DNA of 35,190 nucleotides from an uncultured Acidimicrobiaceae bacterium. GTDB taxonomy: Bacteria > Actinomycetota > Acidimicrobiia > Spongiisociales > SHLN01. Shown here piece after piece: positions 17,687 through 24,849 of this stretch (position 1 is the stretch's first letter; each line of letters starts with the position of its first letter). The notes beneath the pieces are model-generated. The model ran no database searches. It was not told the origin of the DNA and saw only the letters and a list, made by a program, of their open reading frames with translations. The DNA lies in the NCBI GenBank assembly GCA_947259275.1, contig CAMYMH010000034.1, positions 1-35,190 on the forward strand, read 5' to 3'. Position numbers and translations under genes: made by a program.

Positions 17687-18577
17687 CTATGCGGAGACGG
17701 CCCGGCGCGACCGGTGCTTGCCCTCAAGCCGGGCCCGGAGCCAACCCCAGCCGTAGGCGGCCTGTTTCATCCACAGCCCGCGTCGGAGCCGTGAGAACGG
17801 CAACAGCGGAAGGTTGAGGCCCATGAAGACCAGTCGCTCCACGCTGCGCGATAGTTCGGAAGGTGGCGCATAGCCATGAGCCGCGAAGTCGCGGTGCAAA
17901 TAGTGGCCTTGATAGGCCCGGAAATGCATTTGCCGGGCAAGGGCCCTGATGTCGGCCCGGTGGCGGTACTGGACCACCGCCGACGGTGTGAAACACAATC
18001 GATATCCGGCCAGCTGCGCCCGCCAGGCCAGTTCCACGTCTTCTCCGTAGATGTATTCCTCGTCCCAGCCGCCGAGCTCGCGCAGGATCGACGCCCGGAT
18101 CGCGAAGTTGTTGCCTAGTGCGGCCGGTAGAAAGTCGAAGACCGTCGGCAAGTGATCCTTCGGCCGGTGCGGCGCGGCCCAGGCATAGGCATATTTGTCG
18201 TTGAGCGTGTCCTCGTCATAGGGACCGCTCGCCAGCTCGCACTCGCGAAGTGCGCCGGTCAGCGCCGCTACCCAACCGTCGGTAACGACGTCGTCGGCAT
18301 CCACGTAGAGGAGGTATTCACCGGCCGCTTCCTCGGCTGCCCGATTGCGAGCGTGGCTGACACCTTTCACAGCCGAGGCATCCACCAGCTTCAGCGAGGG
18401 AATGCGGTCGACCCAGGCCAGCACCCGCGCCCGGGAGTCGTCGCTCGATCCGTTGTCGGCCACCACGACTTCCCATGGCTCGTCGAAGCTCTGGGTAGCC
18501 AAGGATGCCAAGAGCTCGTCGACCACATCGCCATTGTTGTAGATCGGGACCAACACACTGGAAACGATGTCAGCCAC
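17687..18577 (-). CDS. Family 2 glycosyltransferase
   Basis: 296 aa. The GT-A domain begins SSVLVPIYNNGDVVDELL and contains VVADNGSSDDS, a YVDADD metal-binding motif (about residues 92-97) and GGWDEEYIYGEDVELAWR, the ED-x-E-L block near the catalytic base in GT2 enzymes. The C-terminal ~60 residues are hydrophobic then basic, so the protein is probably membrane-associated. GTG start at 18577 with GGAG about seven bases upstream. It is last in the minus-strand run starting near 20942, separated by 108 bp from the deacetylase. Confidence 0.83.
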   Translation of the reverse strand: MADIVSSVLVPIYNNGDVVDELLASLATQSFDEPWEVVVADNGSSDDSRARVLAWVDRIPSLKLVDASAVKGVSHARNRAAEEAAGEYLLYVDADDVVTDGWVAALTGALRECELASGPYDEDTLNDKYAYAWAAPHRPKDHLPTVFDFLPAALGNNFAIRASILRELGGWDEEYIYGEDVELAWRAQLAGYRLCFTPSAVVQYRHRADIRALARQMHFRAYQGHYLHRDFAAHGYAPPSELSRSVERLVFMGLNLPLLPFSRLRRGLWMKQAAYGWGWLRARLEGKHRSRRAVSA

Positions 18578-18685
18578 TGCCCACTCCGGTGGCCGACGAA
18601 CCGACCTCTACGGTGCGCGTCATGGAGAAACAACGTAGCACCTGGCGGGGCGTCCGCGGGTGCGGAGAGGCTGCGATCGTGGAGG

Positions 18686-19381
18686 TCAGAGCTGCGTTGT
18701 CGACGCGGTTCGCAGCAGACGGCGGACGACGGTGAAGCATTCTGCCGCCTGCATGTGCATCACACTGCCCCGCCAAACCGAGAGCGCTTGAATGGCCTCC
18801 AGGCTGCGAGCTTCTGGGGCCGGGCGCATCTGGGAGGAATAGCACCTCATCGCACCAAGCTTCGCGTCCAAATGCTCGGTGATGTCCACCCATACTTCGG
18901 GTTGAAATGTACTCTCGACATTTGGTGCCGACCAATGTGTCTCTGACACCGTCTCGTAGCAGAGGACTTCCTCGACGAACTCACGGCCACCGACGGGGCG
19001 GAGCGCCACCAGACTGGCATCGAAGACCTGACGATGATCTTCGTGCCGATCGCCGGGAAATGGCAGCAGCACGAGATTCGGCCGGACGTCGAGGACCAGC
19101 TCGTCAAAACGGGCATTCAGCTCGTGCTCGGGAAGCAAGTGGAGTCCGGTCACCGGCAAGTCGAGAAACTCGAGGCGGTCAACTCCCAGCAACGCGTTGG
19201 CTGCCTGTGCTTCCGCTCGCACCGTCTCGACCTGCGCCTCGTCGAAGAGCGGCTCCCAGCCACGGGTGGCAATTGCCACCGTCACTTGGTGGCCGGATTC
19301 CACCAGGCGGTGGATGGTGCCGCCCGCCCCGAGTACCTCGTCGTCCGGATGCGGTGCTACCACCAGTGCCCGTCGCGTCAT
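18686..19381 (-). CDS. PIG-L (LmbE) family zinc-dependent deacetylase
   Basis: 231 aa. PHPDDE at residues 10-15 provides the catalytic Asp and the zinc ligands His and Asp. A later DRHEDH supplies the remaining histidine, as in MshB, PIG-L and LmbE relatives. The family removes N-acetyl groups from GlcNAc-type sugars. The ATG at 19381 overlaps the formyltransferase stop as ATGA, so the two are translated together. The pairing suggests removal of one N-acyl group and installation of N-formyl on the same or a related sugar (inference). No signal peptide is seen, so action is cytoplasmic. Confidence 0.87.
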   Translation of the reverse strand: MTRRALVVAPHPDDEVLGAGGTIHRLVESGHQVTVAIATRGWEPLFDEAQVETVRAEAQAANALLGVDRLEFLDLPVTGLHLLPEHELNARFDELVLDVRPNLVLLPFPGDRHEDHRQVFDASLVALRPVGGREFVEEVLCYETVSETHWSAPNVESTFQPEVWVDITEHLDAKLGAMRCYSSQMRPAPEARSLEAIQALSVWRGSVMHMQAAECFTVVRRLLRTASTTQL

Positions 19382-20292
19382 TGTGGTCCCAGCCTAAGGC
19401 CTACCTGCAGCTGCTGCAGATCATCCGGGTCCGCCGTTTCCAGCTCGGTCATCCAGTGGTCCCCGTCCCCGGTCTTGACCAGCGCCGAGCCATCCCCGAG
19501 CACCTCCAGGACGGTGCCGGCGGCGGCGACCGAATCGACCCCGGGCCCCGGGTGGCCGCGCCAGACGGTGAGTTGCACGTCACCCAGGTGGGTGAAGGCG
19601 CCGGGGTAGGGCCGACCGGCGGCCCGAATCAAGCGGTAGATATCTTTCGTTGGCTGTTCCCAGTCGATTTCCCCATCTGCCGGAGAGCGCTTCTCATAGA
19701 AGGTCGCCCGCTCGTGATCCTGCGAAACCGCCGCCAACGGGGCATCTCCCCGCAGGTCGGGCGCCAGGTCGGTGATCACCTGAGCCAGGACCTCATTGGT
19801 GCGGGCGATCAGATCCTCCGAATAATCGTCGGCCAGCACGGGCACTTCTCGCTGCACGATGATGTCGCCGGCGTCGGCTTCGGCCGCCAGGTAGAACAGG
19901 TTCACCGCCGCCCGAGCCTGTTTGAGAATGGTCCAGGCGACCGGTGCCCGCCCCCGACCTTGCGGCAGCATCGTCGGGTGAAAACCCACGCCCCCGAAGC
20001 GGTAGTTGGCGATGAGTTCATCGGGCACCAGCTGGGACAACCCGATCACCCAGAGCATGTCGGCGGGATGGCGGGCGAGGAAATCTGTCACTTCGGGAGA
20101 TCTCACCTTTCGGAAGGCAAGGTAGGGGATTCCTGCCTGCTCAGCGGGCGGGCGCAGGGATTGAAAGTCCGAGACCGTGTCCGCCAGTTCCTCGGTGAGT
20201 CCACCCACACAGGTGACATCCACTCGGGCCGCGATCAGTGCCTCGAGGGCGGTCAGGGTCGAGCTGACTCCGCCGATGAGCGCCAACTTCAC
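19378..20292 (-). CDS. Formyltransferase family protein (sugar N-formyltransferase candidate)
   Basis: 304 aa. The N-terminal Formyl_trans fold runs to about residue 190, with GFHPTMLPQGRGRAP (about 103-117) and an AGDII motif (Asp ~143). A C-terminal Fmt-like domain follows (about 200-300). In Fmt and ArnA the catalytic set is Asn-x-His plus Asp. Here the His (~105) and Asp are present but the Asn position is Gly (~103). Members transfer formyl from N10-formyl-tetrahydrofolate to an amine. The genomic setting favours a sugar amine over initiator Met-tRNA. The GTG at 20292 overlaps the phosphoglycosyl transferase stop (GTGA). Confidence 0.8.
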   Translation of the reverse strand: MKLALIGGVSSTLTALEALIAARVDVTCVGGLTEELADTVSDFQSLRPPAEQAGIPYLAFRKVRSPEVTDFLARHPADMLWVIGLSQLVPDELIANYRFGGVGFHPTMLPQGRGRAPVAWTILKQARAAVNLFYLAAEADAGDIIVQREVPVLADDYSEDLIARTNEVLAQVITDLAPDLRGDAPLAAVSQDHERATFYEKRSPADGEIDWEQPTKDIYRLIRAAGRPYPGAFTHLGDVQLTVWRGHPGPGVDSVAAAGTVLEVLGDGSALVKTGDGDHWMTELETADPDDLQQLQVGLRLGPQ

Positions 20293-20942
20293 GCCGGCTC
20301 CTCTCGGGGAGCAAAATCGCTCTCGCCGAACGGCCGGGCGAAGTGCTCCTCACCCTTCATGAGAACCGGCACGGTCTTGGCCAAGATTCGGAGATCCATC
20401 AGGAAGTTGTGATTGTCGACGTAGTACACGTCGTACTTGAAACGTTCGGCCCACGAGATCGAGGCGTTGCCGTTGACCTGAGCCAGGCCCGTCAGGCCGG
20501 GACGCACCAGCAAACGGCGCCGCTCGAAATCGCGGTAGGCATCGGTTTGATAGCGATGGGTCGGTCGCGGTCCCACCAGGCTCATCTCTCCTTTGAGCAC
20601 ATTCAGGAGTTGTGGCAGCTCGTCGATCTTGAACCGACGCACCACTCGTCCCACCCGGGTGATCTCCTCATGGTCCAGCGGAATGATCTCGACGAAATCG
20701 GCCGCCCGACCGGCCCGCATGGTGCGGAGCTTGTGGGGCGTAAAGGGTATCCCACCCTTCCCGATGCGCTCTTGTGGAAAGAACACCGGCCCGGCGCTGG
20801 TGAGCCTGATGACTGCCACGGCAATGCCCAGGACCGGGGCGGCGAGCAGCAGCGCGGCGGCCGAAACGACGATATCGACCGGGCGTTTCATCCACCTCGC
20901 CCAGGTCGATTGGGAGACTGTTTCTCGTCCGTCTGCACTCAT
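20289..20942 (-). CDS. Stand-alone phosphoglycosyl transferase (PglC/WcaJ-type sugar transferase)
   Basis: 217 aa from the ATG at 20942. A membrane re-entrant helix follows KRPVDI (about 19-48). Then come KLRTMR, the DE catalytic dyad in KIDELPQLLN (Asp 107, Glu 108 from this start), [10 protein letters not shown] and RPGLTGLAQVNG. This is a single-domain monotopic PGT. It transfers a phospho-sugar from a UDP-sugar to undecaprenyl phosphate, starting a glycan. The frame also opens at an ATG at 21050, but the shorter start has GAGG about eight bases upstream, gives the usual ~200-aa length and leaves room for the divergent promoter. Confidence 0.87.
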   Translation of the reverse strand: MSADGRETVSQSTWARWMKRPVDIVVSAAALLLAAPVLGIAVAVIRLTSAGPVFFPQERIGKGGIPFTPHKLRTMRAGRAADFVEIIPLDHEEITRVGRVVRRFKIDELPQLLNVLKGEMSLVGPRPTHRYQTDAYRDFERRRLLVRPGLTGLAQVNGNASISWAERFKYDVYYVDNHNFLMDLRILAKTVPVLMKGEEHFARPFGESDFAPREEPA

Positions 20943-21010
20943 GGGTGGCACCTCGCCCTCGGCCCGGCCATCATCTTCGCACAAGGATTGGTCATGGTTG
21001 GGAGCGTGAT

Positions 21011-21055
21011 TCTCCGCCGGAGATGGCGTGGTCGGGATTCGGTGAGCCATAGACT
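21011..21055 (+). promoter_or_regulatory. Palindrome and -10-like box upstream of the GT4 gene
   Basis: TCTCC-GCC-GGAGA (21011-21023) is a perfect inverted repeat. TAGACT (21050-21055) fits the actinobacterial TANNNT -10, and the GT4 GTG begins nine bases after it with no Shine-Dalgarno, which suggests a leaderless transcript. The match is by eye only. Confidence 0.35.
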
Positions 21056-21064
21056 CCCCTCATC

Positions 21065-22279
21065 GTGCGCATTGTCTACATCGTCCAGCACTTCACTCTC
21101 CCATGGGAGGGATGGCCCGGCTCGTCGCGCCCCTATGAGTTCAGTCGTCGACTGAGGGAGGCCGGGCACGACGTCCACATCGTCTGTGCCGGCTTGACCG
21201 GCACCTCCGACCGGGCGACCGAGGATGAGTTCGAGGGCATCCGCCGGACCCAGATCGACCAGTACTACGGCAACGAGCTGAACCTCTCGCAGCGGCTGCG
21301 GGCCTTTGCCGGATTCGCCTTGACCGCCACCCGGGTGGCCCGCGGTCTGGACGCAGATCTCGTGTTCGCAACCTCCACCCCCCTCACCAGTGGGATTCCC
21401 GGGGTTCTGGCCGCCCGCAAGCGCAAGGTGCCCTTCGTTTTCGAGGTTCGTGATCTGTGGCCGGAGTTTGCAGTGGAAATGGGAGTGGTGCGGAATCCCG
21501 TGCTGGTCGGCGCCGCCCGGTGGCTCGAGCGCCGGCTGTATCACGCCGCTTCCCGAGTAATCGCTCTCGCCCCCGGCATCAAGGATGGCATCGTTGCCAC
21601 CGGATACTCGGCCGACCGGGTGGTCGTGATCCCAAATGGAGCCGTCACCGACTTGTTCCATCCCACCAGTGAGCGACATGAGGACCCCCGCTTTGGCGAC
21701 CCGAACGACCTGTCGCTCGTCTTCGCCGGCACGCTGGGGGCTGCCAACGGTCTCGACGCGGTGGTGGACGCCGCCGGGGAGCTAAAACGGCGCGGTGAGG
21801 CAGGGATCCGGTTCGTCTTCATCGGCAAGGGCGGTGAGCGGGAGCGCCTGATGGGGCGAACCCGCTCCGAGGGCCTGGAGCACAGCATCTCCTGGATCGA
21901 CATCATGTCCAAGTGGGAGCTGGCCCGGCACCTGCCCCGTTTTGATGTCGGAATGATGATTCTTGCCAACGTGCGCGGTTTTTACACCGCCACCTCACCC
22001 AACAAGCTGTTCGACTATCTGGCGGCCGGCCTGCCGGTGCTCAACAACTACCCGGGTTGGGTGGCCGACATGCTCACTGAGAATGATTGCGGCCGGGTGG
22101 TTCCGCCGGGCGACGCGGCCGCGTTTGCCGACGCGGTGGTGTGGATGCGCGACCACCGGGCCGAGCTCCAGGAGATGGGCCGGCGTTCACGGGGGCTCGC
22201 CGATGCTCGTTTTTCATTCGACAAGTTGGGGGCAGATTTCGTGGGGGCCCTCGAGGCGGTCAGAGCCGAGGCCGGCTAG
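21065..22279 (+). CDS. Family 4 glycosyltransferase (WbuB-like)
   Basis: 404 aa. The N-terminus MRIVYIVQHFTLPWEGWPGSSRPYEFSRRL is the WbuB-type opening, with FEVRDLWPEF (about 126-135) in the acceptor domain. The donor domain holds GTLGAANGLDAVVDAA (about 223-238), FIGKGGER and a TSPNKLFDYLAAGLPVL segment (about 308-324) with the GT4 glutamate region replaced by N-K-x-F-D-Y, which is common in this branch. WbuB-type enzymes add FucNAc or a similar sugar as the second residue after a PglC/WbaP-type start, and the divergent neighbour is such a PGT. The GTG at 21065 has no Shine-Dalgarno. Confidence 0.85.
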   Translation: MRIVYIVQHFTLPWEGWPGSSRPYEFSRRLREAGHDVHIVCAGLTGTSDRATEDEFEGIRRTQIDQYYGNELNLSQRLRAFAGFALTATRVARGLDADLVFATSTPLTSGIPGVLAARKRKVPFVFEVRDLWPEFAVEMGVVRNPVLVGAARWLERRLYHAASRVIALAPGIKDGIVATGYSADRVVVIPNGAVTDLFHPTSERHEDPRFGDPNDLSLVFAGTLGAANGLDAVVDAAGELKRRGEAGIRFVFIGKGGERERLMGRTRSEGLEHSISWIDIMSKWELARHLPRFDVGMMILANVRGFYTATSPNKLFDYLAAGLPVLNNYPGWVADMLTENDCGRVVPPGDAAAFADAVVWMRDHRAELQEMGRRSRGLADARFSFDKLGADFVGALEAVRAEAG

Positions 22280-22289
22280 CTCCTAGCAT

Positions 22290-23435
22290 GTGGGTACTAC
22301 ACAGCCCGCCCCCGGCTGCCGTTGGAATCGAAGGAACCCGACCATCGCCGCCCGACTCCCGCGCATCTCGATCGTTGTAGCCGCCCGGCCCAACTTCATG
22401 AAGGTGGGCCCAGTCATCGACGCCCTCGGCGACGGGGCCGACGTCGATCTCGTCCATACCGGCCAGCATTACGACCACGAGATGTCGGCGGCTTTCTTTG
22501 ATGACCTGGGCTTGCCGCGACCCGACGTTGACCTGGGAGTCGGTTCTGGGAGCCATGCTCAACAGACGGGAGCGGTGATGGAGAAGCTCGAACCGCGACT
22601 TGCTGCCCTGGCTCCCGACGCAGTAGTCGTGGTCGGCGACGTTAACTCAACCATGGCCGCCGCCATCACTGCCGCCAAAGCGGAAATACCGGTCGCCCAT
22701 GTCGAAGCCGGGCTGCGTTCGTTCGACTGGTCGATGCCGGAGGAGATCAACCGCATTGTGACCGACCGGTTGTCGGCCTGGCTGTTCACGCCCAGCGAGG
22801 ACGCCGACGAGAACCTGCTCCGAGAGGGGATGCCCGAATCCGCGATTCACCGGGTCGGCAATGTCATGATCGACACCCTGCAGCGCTTGTTGCCCCGTGC
22901 CCGCGACGGGTTCCCGGCTCTCCGAAAGCGCCTCGATCTGCCCTCGGAGTACGCCGTTCTCACCCTGCATCGGCCCGGTAACGTCGACGATCCTGTTTCA
23001 CTGACGGCACTGATGGAGGGCATCCAGGAGGTGGCTCTCCGGCTGCCCGTTATTTTCCCCGTTCATCCCCGGACCGCAGGCCAACTTCGGCAACTGGATG
23101 TCAGCTCCGGATCGGGTCTCGTGCTGGTGGAGCCCATGGGCTACCTGGATTTCCTGGGGCTACTGGACAACGCCCGCCTGGTAATGACGGACTCGGGAGG
23201 CATCCAGGAGGAGACCTCGGTTCTGGGGGTGCAATGCCTCACGATGCGGCCGAACACCGAGCGACCCATCACCATCACCTCTGGTACCAATCATCTCGTC
23301 GGCACGGAGACCGAGTCCATTGTTGAGGAGGCGATCAACGCGCTCGGCCGTCCCCGAATGCCCGCGTCCATCCCGCAATGGGATGGTAGGGCGGGGGAGC
23401 GCATTGCCAGGAAGCTCCTCGCCGATTTGATATGA
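22290..23435 (+). CDS. wecB: Non-hydrolysing UDP-N-acetylglucosamine 2-epimerase
   Basis: 381 aa. RPNFMKVGPVIDAL, HTGQHYD, VVGDVNST, HVEAGLRSFDWSMPEEINR, LHRPGNVDD and TDSGGIQEETSVLG give the GT-B-like epimerase with its catalytic Asp, Glu and His residues. It interconverts UDP-GlcNAc and UDP-ManNAc. The GTG at 22290 is the only standard start before the conserved region but adds about 25 variable residues with no clear Shine-Dalgarno. It lies 10 bp after the GT4 stop. The RPNTERPIT segment marks a subfamily common in capsule clusters. The WbpA-type dehydrogenase module at 30343-33069 could act on the same sugar pool (inference). Confidence 0.87.
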   Translation: MGTTQPAPGCRWNRRNPTIAARLPRISIVVAARPNFMKVGPVIDALGDGADVDLVHTGQHYDHEMSAAFFDDLGLPRPDVDLGVGSGSHAQQTGAVMEKLEPRLAALAPDAVVVVGDVNSTMAAAITAAKAEIPVAHVEAGLRSFDWSMPEEINRIVTDRLSAWLFTPSEDADENLLREGMPESAIHRVGNVMIDTLQRLLPRARDGFPALRKRLDLPSEYAVLTLHRPGNVDDPVSLTALMEGIQEVALRLPVIFPVHPRTAGQLRQLDVSSGSGLVLVEPMGYLDFLGLLDNARLVMTDSGGIQEETSVLGVQCLTMRPNTERPITITSGTNHLVGTETESIVEEAINALGRPRMPASIPQWDGRAGERIARKLLADLI

Positions 23436-23590
23436 ACGGAGCCCCAACCAGGCTGGGATGCTGCGATCGCGAGTATCTTGATTCGTGAATATCAGTCCGG
23501 CCGGCGCACGGTGGAGCCTCACCATGTATACCCAATCACCTCACGAGCTGCGTCGATTAGCCGCGCCCCAGAATCGAGCCAGATGAGTCT

Positions 23591-24766
23591 GTGATGGCCG
23601 TAGCTCCTTCCGATCATCCTCCGGCCCATCTGGCGGTCCTGATCCCGAATCTGCTCGGGGGCGGTGCCGAGCGTTTCGCCATCAACATCTCGAGCGAGCT
23701 ATTCCGACGAGGGCACCGGGTCGATCTCGTCGTGGGCAATCTGCGCGGTCCTCTGCGCGATGATGTAGCCGAAGGTGTCCGGTTGATCGAACTGGGTCGA
23801 CGTCACAACAGCGCGAACCTCGTGCGGCTGATCCGCTACTTGCGAAAAGAACGACCCGATGTACTGCTCTCTTCGCAACCCGGGGCCAACGTGATATCAG
23901 TGATCGCGGCGAGGCTCTCCAGATCGAATACGAGAATCGTTGTCACACAGCACATCAGTCTCTCGGGCGCCCAACGTAACCAGGCGCGTGGGTGGGCGGA
24001 AGTAGCGCCGGCGAACCTCGGGAAAGCGGCGCGCGGCCTGGCCCTCGATCGCCTCGCCAGATGGGCCTATCCCAGAGCAGACAGGATCGTGGCGGTTTCT
24101 GAGGGGGCGGCACGGAGTCTGAGCCTGAGTTATGAGATTCCGTCTCAATCCATCTCGGTTATCTATAACCCGGTGGTAACCGCTCGACTGGTCGCCTCCA
24201 AGGACGAGCCTGCTGATCACCCCTTCTTCGACCAGGCAGACGAACCTGTGGTACTTGCGGTCGGCCGATTCGAGCACCAGAAGGGGTTCGACGATCTCAT
24301 CGAGGCGTTTGCTTTGCTGAGGCGTGACACCCCGGCCAAGCTGCTGCTGCTCGGTGACGGGCCCAAGCGAGAGGCGCTCGAGGAGCTTGCCGTTCGGAGT
24401 GGCGTCGGAGACGAGGTGGCGATGCCCGGGCATGTGGAACACCCCGTCGCTTTCATGCGGCGAGGCTCCGTTTTCGTCCTCTCCTCCCGCTACGAAGGAC
24501 TCCCGACGGTGCTAATCGAGGCCCTCTACGCCGGGATTCCGGTGGTGGCCACGGATTGTGAAAGCGGACCGCGTGAGATTCTCGAGGATGGGAAGCATGG
24601 CATGCTTGTCCCGGTTGGCGATGCCCCGGCTCTGGCGGTGGCGCTTGAGAAGGCTCTGGCCGGTGATGTTGCCGAACCCAGTTCGACGAGTTGGAACCGT
24701 TTCACCGGTGAGCAGTCCGCGGCGGCATATGAACAGGTGATGCTCGAGGTGAAGACGCGGGCGTGA
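23591..24766 (+). CDS. Family 4 glycosyltransferase
   Basis: 391 aa. GT-B fold with LIPNLLGGGAERFAINI near the N-terminus. VVTQH and VSEGAARS (about 175-182) lie in the acceptor domain and YNPVV in the linker. The donor domain has AVGRFEHQKGFDDLIEAF, LGDGPKREAL and SSRYEGLPTVLIEALYAGIPVVATDC with the E-x7-E pattern of GT4. This is the classical polysaccharide GT4 subgroup. GTG start at 23591 (ATG one codon later). A 155-bp gap from wecB holds no gene. The GT4 converges on the heparinase gene across a strong inverted repeat. Confidence 0.86.
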   Translation: MMAVAPSDHPPAHLAVLIPNLLGGGAERFAINISSELFRRGHRVDLVVGNLRGPLRDDVAEGVRLIELGRRHNSANLVRLIRYLRKERPDVLLSSQPGANVISVIAARLSRSNTRIVVTQHISLSGAQRNQARGWAEVAPANLGKAARGLALDRLARWAYPRADRIVAVSEGAARSLSLSYEIPSQSISVIYNPVVTARLVASKDEPADHPFFDQADEPVVLAVGRFEHQKGFDDLIEAFALLRRDTPAKLLLLGDGPKREALEELAVRSGVGDEVAMPGHVEHPVAFMRRGSVFVLSSRYEGLPTVLIEALYAGIPVVATDCESGPREILEDGKHGMLVPVGDAPALAVALEKALAGDVAEPSSTSWNRFTGEQSAAAYEQVMLEVKTRA

Positions 24767-24802
24767 GCCCGGCCTCGACCCGCTGCTGGGTATTGTCGCC
24801 TC

Positions 24803-24849
24803 CCGATTGAGCCCAGCGCGCCGGTGCTTCGGCCGGCACGCTCAATCGG
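24803..24849. terminator. Bidirectional terminator hairpin overlapping the heparinase stop codon
   Basis: CCGATTGAGC (24803-24812) pairs perfectly with GCTCAATCGG (24840-24849). Inside, GCCGG (24820-24824) pairs with CCGGC (24833-24837). The element lies between the convergent GT4 stop (24766) and the heparinase stop (24842-24844), so the outer 3' arm includes that stop codon. A ten-pair outer stem plus an inner stem is a clear bidirectional termination signal, though there is no long T-run. Confidence 0.6.

Noticed and set aside
18907..20412. 501-codon plus-strand frame over the deacetylase, formyltransferase and PGT genes
   Set aside because: It crosses three convincing minus-strand genes and shows no domain; typical of antisense frames in high-GC DNA.
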